Part shown: positions 52,706 to 60,914 of the stretch, piece by piece
Layout of the letters: each line of letters starts with the position of its first letter
Position numbering within the stretch: position 1 is the stretch's first letter
From: Pseudomonadota bacterium
GTDB lineage: Bacteria > Pseudomonadota > Alphaproteobacteria > Sphingomonadales > Sphingomonadaceae
Length of the DNA stretch: 64,000 nt
Assembly: GCA_039818985.1 (NCBI GenBank)
Contig: JBCBSU010000001.1
Location: forward strand, 1,266,367-1,330,366
Direction of reading: 5' to 3'
Notes under the pieces: model-generated
The model's input: only the letters and a program-made list of their open reading frames with translations
Database searches by the model: none
What the model was told of the DNA's origin: nothing
Program-made: the position numbers and the translations under genes

Positions 52706-53665
52706 CTAGGGCGAGAGTGTCTCCGGAGGCAAGGCTGAAGATACGTGCCCCGATATGTGGCGCGCGCATGCAGCAAATATATCGTCCCAGTTCTCGATAT
52801 TGAAATGGCCTTTGCCGGGGACGAAGTGGAACTCGATATTGGCTATATTCTCTGCCATGTGGTGGCCCATGGCCTGAGGCACGAAAATGTCCTCTTCACC
52901 CAACCAGATACAGGTCGGAACCTGTACATCGGCAATATCGAACCCCCAGTCGCGATAGGCAATGCCCGCTTCATATGCCGGACCGCGGCTGTCCTGGCGG
53001 AAGGCTTCGCACAATATTGTCTGGAATAGGGTTCGCATCGCGGAGTTTTCAAGCACCATACGATCCGCCCGTGACACGGCGTTTTTCATGATCGTGAAGA
53101 ACAGGTCTGGCCAGTAGCGAATGGCCCAACCCATGGGCGCAAAGGCAGCACGCATTGTCCAGGGCATATGCCGTGCAATGCGCATATAGGCGCGGTCCAG
53201 CGCATTGAGGCTGTGTGCGGTTTCCGCTGTCGCAATCGGACCCCATGGGCCAAGGGCGCCGATAAATGCCAGTCGATCAGGCGATATCGATACACCACAG
53301 GCAAAGAGATGTGGTCCAGCGCCCGAATGTCCTGCAATGCCGAAAGTCTCCAGTTTCAGGTGATCAGCCAGAGCGATGACATCACCCGGCCAGTCGACAA
53401 AACGGCGCTCAGGTTGAAAGCTGGAACGGCCAAAGCCGGGGCGATCAACTGCGACAAGGCGCATATGATGTATGCATGCGGCATCGTCGGCAAAAGCCGC
53501 CTCGAATCTGCTGCTCGGCGTTCCGTGAAAGTAAAAAACCGGAAAACCATCCGGATCGCCAAAAAAGGCATAGGCAAGATCACGCCCATCGCCAAGCTGA
53601 ACAATATTAAATTGTTCAAGGCTGTCAGATGCTTGGCTTTCTGTTTTCAGGGAGGCGGCAAACAC
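52706..53665 (-). CDS. alpha/beta-fold hydrolase
   Basis: A 319-residue hydrolase with oxyanion motif FHGTPSSR near residue 47, DRPGFGRSS, nucleophile S114 in AGHSGAGPH, acid D259 in GEEDIFVP and base H287 in GKGHFN. It fits esterase or epoxide-hydrolase-like families with no clear substrate. The start is a GTG at 53665 with GAAGG about nine bases upstream. It is divergent from the I9-like gene by 72 bases and in the same orientation as the AhpD-like gene. Confidence 0.85.
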   Translation of the reverse strand: MFAASLKTESQASDSLEQFNIVQLGDGRDLAYAFFGDPDGFPVFYFHGTPSSRFEAAFADDAACIHHMRLVAVDRPGFGRSSFQPERRFVDWPGDVIALADHLKLETFGIAGHSGAGPHLFACGVSISPDRLAFIGALGPWGPIATAETAHSLNALDRAYMRIARHMPWTMRAAFAPMGWAIRYWPDLFFTIMKNAVSRADRMVLENSAMRTLFQTILCEAFRQDSRGPAYEAGIAYRDWGFDIADVQVPTCIWLGEEDIFVPQAMGHHMAENIANIEFHFVPGKGHFNIENWDDIFAACARHISGHVSSALPPETLSP

Positions 53666-53737
53666 GCGGTGAATCCTTCATTTTTGCTGAAGCAAAGTGT
53701 ATATTGTGCCGGTAATTATGGGATTTGATAGTCGGTA

Positions 53738-54190
53738 ATGTACAGCAAAGCACAGGCACTTCTTTTTTCCTCATTCGCCGGTTGCATCATGCTTGGCACC
53801 GCTCCGGGGTGCAGTCAGACACAGACGGCACAGACCGATACGGTGCCCATGGTCCCCGAGAGTGAAACGCCTGAAAGCCCGAATAGGATGTCCATGGCCG
53901 AAGCGCCTCCAGGAGACAGTAATATGCCACAGGTGAGTGACGTACTGTATCAGCAATTTGCGCAGCACAAAGCCGATGCAGATCATGTCGAGCGGGTGAT
54001 TATTACCTATGAGAAAAAGTCGGCGCGTCCTGATATCGCGCTTCCCGGCGTCGAAATTGTCTCTGAAATGAAAAGCACCCCGATCATCATCTGCAATGTC
54101 ACGCTTAAAGGTCTGCAGACGCTGGCGAAGATCGAAGGCATTCGCCGTATCGAACCGGACGGAATGATGGGAATTCCCGAACAGCAATAG
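53738..54190 (+). CDS. exported stand-alone I9 propeptide/inhibitor-like lipoprotein
   Basis: A 150-residue protein with an N-terminal hydrophobic segment (7-20) and a possible lipoprotein cysteine C25 in APGCSQ, a disordered acidic/proline stretch (30-65), and a compact C-terminal domain (about 84-143). The end of that domain, PIIICNVTLKGLQTLA then IRRIEPDG, lines up with PLLMANLTQSEIDKLK then IARIEEDG in the prodomain of the subtilisin-like protease encoded at 55019-56215. This is the fold pattern of peptidase inhibitor I9. It may inhibit or fold that protease. The lipobox is imperfect. Confidence 0.7.
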   Translation: MYSKAQALLFSSFAGCIMLGTAPGCSQTQTAQTDTVPMVPESETPESPNRMSMAEAPPGDSNMPQVSDVLYQQFAQHKADADHVERVIITYEKKSARPDIALPGVEIVSEMKSTPIIICNVTLKGLQTLAKIEGIRRIEPDGMMGIPEQQ

Positions 54191-54205
54191 TCATTGCTTA
54201 GGCTA

Positions 54206-54991
54206 TCAGTCTTCGGCACCGGCTTTGCCGGACTGCGCCTTGGCGATCTTTTTATAGGCGGAACGATCGGCTTTGATCTTTGCCCGCCATGCGGCCATGT
54301 CTGAAAATGTATCACGGACCACACGGCGATGGTGCTCCGGGAAATCCAGGCTGGTTCTGACGATCGCCATCGGCATTGGGTAGGCTTGTGCAATCGGATC
54401 GCCGGCGGCGATATGCACCGCGCCCGGCATGGGTGGTAATTGCAGCACAAGATTGACCGCATCGCTATACCATGCGGTTTCGACCAGACCCGAGAGCGGC
54501 GTGAGACCATTTTCATTGTCACGATTGACCGGTGCGTCGAAGAACAGGCCGACATCCTCATCAGTGCGGAAAATATAGGGTAGATGCAGCTTGACGAAAT
54601 GCTGCTGATCCTCGCGATTGAAGAAACTCAGTCCGGGAATGACCACATCACCGGCACCGCTTCGCACAATATCGGAAATGGTGAACTGGTTACGGTGAAA
54701 GCCATATTTGGCGTCATCCTCAACATAGAATAGCCGGTCCGGACATCCGCCTTCTATTGGTGAGCGAAATTTGCGGCAGCCTGCAGGCACGGCATCGGCG
54801 GTGCAATAACCCCAGCGAAAGGGTGAGGGGATTGTCACACCCAGCGCCGCTGCCGCAACAAAGGGGCGGCATTGCTCGCGCGTGCCATAGCCTGAGGGCA
54901 CGCTGTCGCGGGTGCGGGGTGAAGCGGGGGTGGGACGATGAAAGCGTGGAACCAGACCGATAACCTCGATACGGAAATCCTGACGCTGCAT
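54206..54991 (-). CDS. uncharacterised protein, possibly DUF6065
   Basis: A 261-residue soluble-looking protein with no signal peptide or membrane segment. The central pattern LPYIFRTDEDVGLFF, GLTPLSGLVETAWYSD and AAGDPIAQAYP resembles what I recall of DUF6065 proteins, but I cannot confirm this. The C-terminus is lysine-rich (IKADRSAYKKIAKAQ). It starts 27 bases after the protease stop, on the same strand, with GGCGGG before its ATG, so it is probably the second gene of a protease operon. Function unknown. Confidence 0.6.
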   Translation of the reverse strand: MQRQDFRIEVIGLVPRFHRPTPASPRTRDSVPSGYGTREQCRPFVAAAALGVTIPSPFRWGYCTADAVPAGCRKFRSPIEGGCPDRLFYVEDDAKYGFHRNQFTISDIVRSGAGDVVIPGLSFFNREDQQHFVKLHLPYIFRTDEDVGLFFDAPVNRDNENGLTPLSGLVETAWYSDAVNLVLQLPPMPGAVHIAAGDPIAQAYPMPMAIVRTSLDFPEHHRRVVRDTFSDMAAWRAKIKADRSAYKKIAKAQSGKAGAED

Positions 54992-55018
54992 ATCCCGCCC
55001 CCGTTCAGCCGGTAGAGA

Positions 55019-56215
55019 TCAGATCACGAACTCGGGAGCATTCCCGATATAGAAAGCAGCCGTGTTGGCATCGACCCGGCCCTTGCCATATTTTTCCGGA
55101 TCCTGATCACCGACCTTGTCGACAAAGGTGTTGAGGATCCAGCGGATCTGCTTGTTATTGGCACCGCGATGCGAGCCCCAGGCCAGAGCCGCCACGCCCG
55201 AGACATGCGGGCATGCCATGCTCGTCCCACTCATTCGGCCATAGCCGCCGCCCCGTGTTGTCGAGAGCACCTGCACGCCAGGCGCGCACACTTCGACCGA
55301 GGGGCCAGTGCTGGAGAAATTTGCAATGATATCGGAATCATCGACCGCGGATATCGACATGACATGTGGATAACGGGCCGGGAAACCGACCGTATCGGCA
55401 CCATGACCGGAGTTGCCGGCCGCGGCAACCAGCAGTACGCCATCATCATAGGCCGCCTCGCACATATCGCCGAGTGCCTGCGGTGCGCCACCGCCGCCCA
55501 GACTCATACTGGCGACACGTGCGCCTTTCTTGTCCATGATCCAGTCGAGCGCAGCAATCAACCAGCTCCAGTTGCCGCTGCCATTGCTGGCGAGCACCTT
55601 CACGGGATAGAGATAGGCATAGGGCGCAACTCCGACCACACCGATATCGTTCATCGCTGCAGCGACTGTACCGGCACAATGGGTGCCATGGCCATGATAG
55701 TCCTCGGTGGAGCTCTCATTGGTGACAAAGCTCTTTCCGGTCCGCAGATTGGCCACCAGATCGGGATGGTCGGAATCGATACCGGTATCACAGATAAACA
55801 CCTTGATACCCTCACCCTGGCTGCTCGGCCATGCCGCAGGTGCCTTGACCTGACTGACACCGGTCGGTGTCGTCTGGGCCAGCGGACCGGCATCATCAAG
55901 CGCGTACATCTTGCCGTCTTCCTCGATACGGGCGATGTCCTTGTTCTTCTTCAGCTTGTCGATTTCGGACTGGGTGAGGTTTGCCATCAGCAATGGTGCC
56001 TGGTAGCGATTGACGTCATAGCCGATCGCGCTGAGCTCCTCGCCCGAACCGACCGCGCGCGCCTGTTTCGAGAAATCATTGGAAGTCAGGAACCGGACCT
56101 CGGACGTGACCGACTCCTGCAGGATTTCCTGCTTGTCAGCCTTTGTCGAGCGCTTGTCTTTGCGCTTGAAGGTGATGATCACCGGTTTACGTTCGTCTGC
56201 TTTAGATTTTGGCAT
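55019..56215 (-). CDS. subtilisin-like serine protease (S8) without signal peptide
   Basis: A 398-residue S8 protease. An N-terminal I9-type prodomain (about 10-105) precedes the catalytic domain with D143 in ICDTGIDSDHPDL, H176 in HGHGTHCAG, oxyanion N268 in AAGNSGHG and S332 in SGTSMACPHVSG. All catalytic residues are present. The start MPKSKADERKPVIITFK lacks any signal peptide, so the enzyme is either cytoplasmic or exported by another route. The ATG at 56215 has GAGAGGAA upstream; an in-frame ATG at 56248 would add 11 residues and still no signal. Confidence 0.92.
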   Translation of the reverse strand: MPKSKADERKPVIITFKRKDKRSTKADKQEILQESVTSEVRFLTSNDFSKQARAVGSGEELSAIGYDVNRYQAPLLMANLTQSEIDKLKKNKDIARIEEDGKMYALDDAGPLAQTTPTGVSQVKAPAAWPSSQGEGIKVFICDTGIDSDHPDLVANLRTGKSFVTNESSTEDYHGHGTHCAGTVAAAMNDIGVVGVAPYAYLYPVKVLASNGSGNWSWLIAALDWIMDKKGARVASMSLGGGGAPQALGDMCEAAYDDGVLLVAAAGNSGHGADTVGFPARYPHVMSISAVDDSDIIANFSSTGPSVEVCAPGVQVLSTTRGGGYGRMSGTSMACPHVSGVAALAWGSHRGANNKQIRWILNTFVDKVGDQDPEKYGKGRVDANTAAFYIGNAPEFVI

Positions 56216-56680
56216 GATCTTTCCTCTCATGAGTTGGGTTACAATCATGCGCGTTGCAGTACCGGTCTTCCGGCATGCACGGTGGCGGATGCCACACCCG
56301 AACGCTCCGCATAATGTTTCTATCGTGAATCGATTGGGGAATCACATTCGCCGCGGAGTCGCAATAAACAATGATATAGACACTCTGTTACATTTGCAAA
56401 TATATAAGAAAAATCATTTGGTTAACAGCAGTTGCTTTCAATATTCACTATATATTGTAAACGAATTGTATAGAATAGACGTCAATCAATTGTATAAATT
56501 GGTCACACTTGTCAGGCGCTGGATATATATTTTACTTACAGAAATGTCAGTGAAACCTGGCTTTGACAAGAAGTGCACATAATTGACATATTGTCATGAT
56601 GCCATAGAGCAGAGCATGGCCAGCATCAGCGAGGACAAGGCGTGTAAGCCTGGTGATCTCCAACACAGGAAACGGGGAAA
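56216..56680. other. intergenic, AT-rich block with short repeats
   Basis: No gene is supported here. From about 56340 to 56600 the sequence is markedly AT-rich, unlike its surroundings. AATTGTATA occurs twice (56464 and 56488). The palindrome TGACATATTGTCA lies at 56584-56596. TTGACA (56563-56568) and CATATT (56587-56592), 18 bases apart, could form a plus-strand promoter; no coding gene lies downstream before 57008. It carries the upstream region of the protease and may be foreign DNA. Confidence 0.5.
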
Positions 56681-56706
56681 TGGCTGAGAGACAGGGATTC
56701 GAGCCC
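56681..56706 (-). other. tRNA 3'-end relic, candidate attachment-site remnant
   Basis: Read on the minus strand, TCGAATCCCTGTCTCTCAGC then CA matches the T-loop, acceptor strand and CCA end of a serine-type tRNA, but the T-stem partner and everything upstream are missing. The intact tRNA-Ser(UGA) 90 bases away has a different acceptor stem, so this fragment comes from another tRNA. Such 3' fragments are left by integrases that target tRNA genes. Confidence 0.6.
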
Positions 56707-56734
56707 ATTAGGGTTCGCAAGCGCGACTGCGCGT

Positions 56735-56748
56735 CGGCCGAAAGGCCG
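56735..56748. other. GAAA-capped hairpin
   Basis: CGGCC and GGCCG pair around a GAAA loop between the tRNA relic and tRNA-Ser. It could be a processing or termination structure downstream of tRNA-Ser on the minus strand, though no T-run follows. Confidence 0.35.
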
Positions 56749-56795
56749 CCCCATCGGAGACATGAGCGCAGCGAATTGTCGCGAGATCAAAATAA

Positions 56796-56885
56796 TGGCG
56801 GACAGGGTGGGATTCGAACCCACGGAGAGCTTGCACCCTCGCCGGTTTTCAAGACCGGTGCATTCGACCACTCTGCCACCTGTCC
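56796..56885 (-). tRNA. tRNA-Ser(UGA)
   Basis: On the minus strand the 90-base gene starts GGACAGGTGGCAGAGTGG, has the anticodon loop CTTGAAA (anticodon TGA), a long variable arm typical of serine tRNAs, the T-loop GGTTCGAATCCC, the acceptor strand CCTGTCC, discriminator G and an encoded CCA. The seven-base acceptor stem pairs perfectly. Confidence 0.96.
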
Positions 56886-57007
56886 GGCGTCGCTTCCCTA
56901 ATGCCATATTGCAGTAGTTGCAAAAGCAAATTGCAGCAGGACGCAGAAAGCGGTCGGCTGAGGGGGAAAGACTTTGGCTCTGCCGGGCTTTGTGGCAATA
57001 ACCGGGT

Positions 57008-58099
57008 ATGACATTGCATTATCATTCAAAATCATCACGCCGACGGTCTTTTGCGGGTCTCTGGCTTAGGCGGGCAACGCGCATAACAGCAGCCATAATC
57101 GCCTCATTGACGCTGCTGACAACCACCTCATCGGCGCAAAACACAACCAGTTTTTCCGAATATCTGCCTGAGCTCTTGCAACAGGCGCGAGCGGAAGGCG
57201 TATCACAGGTGACGCTGGACCGGGTGGCACCGACGTTGCGGTTGAGCGAATCGGCACTGCGCATAGAGCGTCGCGCACGAGGCGGGGGGGGAGGGCCCAA
57301 TCGGCGTATCCCGCCCTTTACCGGATCGGACGAGCAGCGGGCGATTATCGGCAAGCGGGCGCAGGGCCAGTCAAAATACCGCCAGTTGCGGCCAATTTTC
57401 GATCGTATCGAACGCGAAACCGGGGTGCCACCAGGGATCATCCTCGCCATTTACGGCAAGGAATCCAACTATGGTGGCTATACCGGCAATTTCGATATTC
57501 CCAGTGTGCTCGCCTCGCTCGCTTATGAAGGTCGCAGGCGTACATTATTCTCGCAGGAATTTGTCGCGGCGATGAAGATGATTGATCGGGGAGTCCCCCG
57601 CGACCGGCTGACCGGTAGTTTTGCAGGCGCTATGGGCAAGCCGCAATTCCTGCCCTCGGTCTATCTTCGGCTCGCCGCCGATGGCAATGGTGATGGTGAG
57701 GCCGATATCTGGAACAGCGAGGCCGATGCAATGGTGTCGATCGCCAACTATCTCTCCAATGCCGGATGGCGCCGTGGCGAACGCTGGGGGATGGCGGTGG
57801 CGGTGCCGTCGAGCCTCGATCGCGACGCCATTGCCAACCGCACCGTGCCGCAGCGCTGCCCGCGTGTGTTCGCCCGGCACAGCGAGTGGAAAACTATCCG
57901 TGAATGGCGCAGGCTGGGCGTCGCGCCAATATCGGCGCGCCAGCTTGGCGATAATGTTCTCGCGACCTTGTTGGAACCCGATGGCCGGGGCAGGACAGCC
58001 TATTTGCTCACCGGCAATTATCGCGCTATTCTGGATTATAATTGTTCGAATTTTTATGCATTATCAGTGGGGTTACTGGCCGATGAAATCGCAAGTTAG
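57008..58099 (+). CDS. lytic murein transglycosylase, MltB-type
   Basis: Cleaves peptidoglycan glycan strands non-hydrolytically. The 363-residue protein has a signal sequence (about 1-43, ending TTSSA), a transglycosylase domain with catalytic E152 in YGKESNYGGYTG, AGAMGKPQFLPSVY, and DIWNSEADAMVSIANYL. No lipobox is seen, so the product is probably soluble in the periplasm, unlike MltB itself. rlpA starts inside its 3' end. Confidence 0.9.
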   Translation: MTLHYHSKSSRRRSFAGLWLRRATRITAAIIASLTLLTTTSSAQNTTSFSEYLPELLQQARAEGVSQVTLDRVAPTLRLSESALRIERRARGGGGGPNRRIPPFTGSDEQRAIIGKRAQGQSKYRQLRPIFDRIERETGVPPGIILAIYGKESNYGGYTGNFDIPSVLASLAYEGRRRTLFSQEFVAAMKMIDRGVPRDRLTGSFAGAMGKPQFLPSVYLRLAADGNGDGEADIWNSEADAMVSIANYLSNAGWRRGERWGMAVAVPSSLDRDAIANRTVPQRCPRVFARHSEWKTIREWRRLGVAPISARQLGDNVLATLLEPDGRGRTAYLLTGNYRAILDYNCSNFYALSVGLLADEIAS

Positions 58100-59102
58100 G
58101 GCATTCGCAACGCCGTCGTTGCTGGCCGGGAAGATAGCGGTTTTCAGCGCAGTTTTCCTGCTTCCCGGCTGTGCTTCGACACCCGATGGCCTCGAACCGG
58201 CGCCGCCCATAGCTTCGCCGTCGGCAGGGGTGAGCGATATTCCGGTAAAGATTGGCGAGCCTTATAATGTTGGCGGCAAGCAATATATCCCCGAGGATGT
58301 GACCGACTATGACGAGGTCGGCTATGCCAGCTGGTATGGCGCAGAACTGGCCGGTAACCCTACGGCCAATGGCGAGAGATTCGTACCCGCAGCGATCAGC
58401 GCGGCGCACAAGACCTTGCCCCTGCCAAGCTATGTCGAGGTAACGGCACTGGATACCGGACGCACCATCGTCGTGCGGGTCAATGATCGCGGGCCTTTTG
58501 CCAATGACCGGTTGATAGACCTGTCGCGCGGCGCCGCTGATCAGTTGGGCATTACCGAACAGGGTGTGGCAGGTGTCCGGGTACGGCGGGTGTCACCGCC
58601 GGAGAGCGACCGTGCGCTGTTGCGTAGCGGCCGCCCGGCCTTTGAGCGGCCGCCGACATCAGAAGGGCTGCTCACCGTATTGCGCAAGAAGCTGCAACCG
58701 CTGCCCAGGCCGGTAATGCCTGCAACACGTCAGGCCGCTGCCCCGGCTCCGGCACCAGCAGCAGCCCCGGCAGCAAGTGGCAGCAGAAGCGGGCGTTTCA
58801 TCGTCGAAGGCGAGGGCCAGAAACGAGGCCAACAGCTTCTTGAGCGCCCGGAAAACTGGACCGGCCCGGCACGCACAACCTTGCCGACCGGCTTTGTCGT
58901 GCAGGTGGCGGCCTTCGGTTCCAAGGCCCGTGCCGATGCATTGGCAAAGCAGCTGGGCGCCAGGGTGACGCAAAGCCGGGATGGTCGTGTGTGGCGGGTG
59001 CGTTACGGCCCCTACAAGACGTCGACTGAAGCGCAAAGCGGGTTGCAACGGGCGCGGCAAAATGGCTATTCGGATGCACGAATTTTGCGCTCCGACCGAT
59101 AG
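58083..59102 (+). CDS. rlpA: septal ring lytic transglycosylase RlpA with SPOR domain
   Basis: A 339-residue lipoprotein: signal peptide with lipobox LLPGC (C30), a double-psi beta-barrel domain (SWYGAELAGNPTANGERF near residue 82; VRVNDRGPFANDRLIDLS), an Ala/Pro-rich linker and a C-terminal SPOR domain (about 260-339, GFVVQVAAFGS) that binds denuded glycan at the septum. The ATG at 58083 overlaps the preceding gene by 17 bases. Confidence 0.93.
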   Translation: MKSQVRAFATPSLLAGKIAVFSAVFLLPGCASTPDGLEPAPPIASPSAGVSDIPVKIGEPYNVGGKQYIPEDVTDYDEVGYASWYGAELAGNPTANGERFVPAAISAAHKTLPLPSYVEVTALDTGRTIVVRVNDRGPFANDRLIDLSRGAADQLGITEQGVAGVRVRRVSPPESDRALLRSGRPAFERPPTSEGLLTVLRKKLQPLPRPVMPATRQAAAPAPAPAAAPAASGSRSGRFIVEGEGQKRGQQLLERPENWTGPARTTLPTGFVVQVAAFGSKARADALAKQLGARVTQSRDGRVWRVRYGPYKTSTEAQSGLQRARQNGYSDARILRSDR

Positions 59103-59127
59103 TCTTTTTCCGAGTCTCTGAACCATT

Positions 59128-60276
59128 ATGAACATGATCCGTACATTCTCGCTGACCACTGCGTCTTGCGCGTTGCTCTTTGGTACCGCCTTTGCCGCTT
59201 CGCCACAATATGACAGCGATGCTCCGATTGCCTATCTCAGCGACCTGTCATCGGGCGCCGTCCTGCTCGATAAGGATGCCGATCGCAAGATTCCGCCGGC
59301 ATCCATGGCCAAGATGATGACGGTCTATGTCGCCTTCGACATGATCGAAAAGGGCGAGATATCGCTGGAAGATGAATTTGTGGTGCAGGACAGCACCTGG
59401 CAGAAATGGAATAATCAGGGCTCGACCATGTTCCTTCAGGCAGGGCAATCGGTCTCTGTGGGTGATTTGCTGCATGGCATTATCACCCTGTCTGGCAATG
59501 ATGCGTGCGTCGTGCTTGCAGAAGGAATTGCCGGCACGGAAAGTGCCTTTGTCGACATGATGAACGACGCCGCCGCCAGAATCGGCATGACAAACAGCCG
59601 TTTCGGCAACAGCAATGGCTGGCCCGATGAGGGGCGCACCCAGGTCACGGCGCGCGATCTGGCGAAGCTCGGTACACGTACGGTACGTGATTTCCCCAAG
59701 CTTTATGGCGATTTTTACGGTCAGGAAGAATTTAGCTGGAACGGCATTACCCAGGGCAATCGCAACCCGTTGATTGGCAAGGTACGCGGCGCGGATGGAC
59801 TGAAAACCGGCCATACCGAAGAGGCCGGCTATGGCTTTGCCGGCACCGCTGAACAAAATGGCCGCCGCCTGATGATGGTGGTTGCAGGGCTGGATTCCTA
59901 TAATGGCCGCATTGCCGAGTCAGTCCAGCTGCTCAACTGGGGCTTCCGCGCCTGGAAATCGGACACGCTTTTTGCTGCCGGCGATATTGTCGGCAATGCC
60001 GAGGTGCAGCTTGGCAGTGAGCGCAACGTATCGCTGGTAGCACCGCGCAATCTGGCGGTGACACTGCCGCGCAGCGGCTCGGACTATAGCATGAAGATTG
60101 TCTATGACGGGCCCATCAAGGCGCCGTTCAAGGCCGGTGATCGCATTGCCTCTCTGATTGTCACGCCAGAGGATGGGGATCCTCAGACCCTGCCACTTGT
60201 TGCCGGTGAAACGGTAGAAGAAGCGGGCATATTCGCGCGGATCTGGAACGGTCTGGCCGCATTGTTCGGCGCGTGA
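59128..60276 (+). CDS. D-alanyl-D-alanine carboxypeptidase (penicillin-binding protein 5/6 family)
   Basis: Trims the terminal D-alanine from peptidoglycan stem peptides. The 382-residue protein has a signal peptide (1-24, ending AFAA), SxxK as S59-M-A-K62, SxN as S122-G-N124, KTG at 226-228, and a C-terminal PBP5-type domain (about 270-365). A hydrophobic/amphipathic tail (IFARIWNGLAALFG) suggests membrane anchoring. The stop shares GTGA with tmk. Confidence 0.94.
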   Translation: MNMIRTFSLTTASCALLFGTAFAASPQYDSDAPIAYLSDLSSGAVLLDKDADRKIPPASMAKMMTVYVAFDMIEKGEISLEDEFVVQDSTWQKWNNQGSTMFLQAGQSVSVGDLLHGIITLSGNDACVVLAEGIAGTESAFVDMMNDAAARIGMTNSRFGNSNGWPDEGRTQVTARDLAKLGTRTVRDFPKLYGDFYGQEEFSWNGITQGNRNPLIGKVRGADGLKTGHTEEAGYGFAGTAEQNGRRLMMVVAGLDSYNGRIAESVQLLNWGFRAWKSDTLFAAGDIVGNAEVQLGSERNVSLVAPRNLAVTLPRSGSDYSMKIVYDGPIKAPFKAGDRIASLIVTPEDGDPQTLPLVAGETVEEAGIFARIWNGLAALFGA

Positions 60277-60914
60277 CCAGCGCCGCACCCTTCATTGCGT
60301 TCGAAGGCGGGGAAGGGGCAGGAAAATCGACTCAGATCAGGTTGCTGGCGGAGCATCTTGATATGGCTGATATCGCGCATGTCGTGACCCGTGAGCCCGG
60401 CGGTACGGCAGCAGCCGAAGCGATACGCGAGTTGTTGCTGTCCGGCGCTGATGCTCGCTGGAACACGCGCAGCGAGGCGCTGCTATTCGCCGCAGCGCGC
60501 GCCGATCATGTCGCCCGGGTGATCCGCCCGGCAATGGCTTCAGGGCAATGGCTATTATGTGATCGCTTTGTCGACAGTTCGCGCGCCTATCAGAGCGCAG
60601 GGCAGGGCCTGGATGATGGCGATATCATGCAGCTGCACAGCATAGGCAGTGAGGGGCTGATGCCCGATATCACCATATTGCTGCAGATTTCCCAGCACGA
60701 AGCTGTTGCGCGCATCCAGCAGCGCGATGGCAGCGACCATGACCGGTTTCAGCGCCGTGATGCCGATTTTCACCGCCAGGTCAGTGAAGCCTTTGCCCGC
60801 TTTGCTGCTAATGAACCAGAGCGTTTTCTGGTGATCGATGCGGCTGACAGCGCCGAAAATGTGCATACTGCCATAGTGGCCGGATTGCACGATCGCGGGT
60901 ATGTGACGTCATGA
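60273..60914 (+). CDS. tmk: thymidylate kinase
   Basis: Phosphorylates dTMP to dTDP. The 213-residue P-loop kinase has FEGGEGAGKST near residue 10, REPGGTAAAE, DRFVDSSRAYQ, and the LID region. The start is a GTG at 60273 overlapping the carboxypeptidase stop. Its stop overlaps holB by ATGA. Confidence 0.95.
   Translation: MTSAAPFIAFEGGEGAGKSTQIRLLAEHLDMADIAHVVTREPGGTAAAEAIRELLLSGADARWNTRSEALLFAAARADHVARVIRPAMASGQWLLCDRFVDSSRAYQSAGQGLDDGDIMQLHSIGSEGLMPDITILLQISQHEAVARIQQRDGSDHDRFQRRDADFHRQVSEAFARFAANEPERFLVIDAADSAENVHTAIVAGLHDRGYVTS

Noticed and set aside
56653-56907. Open frames on both strands reading GGIRTHGELAPSP and AERQGFEP
   Set aside because: These are the well-known false translations of tRNA genes; they overlap tRNA-Ser(UGA) and the tRNA relic. 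They were used only as a clue to the relic.
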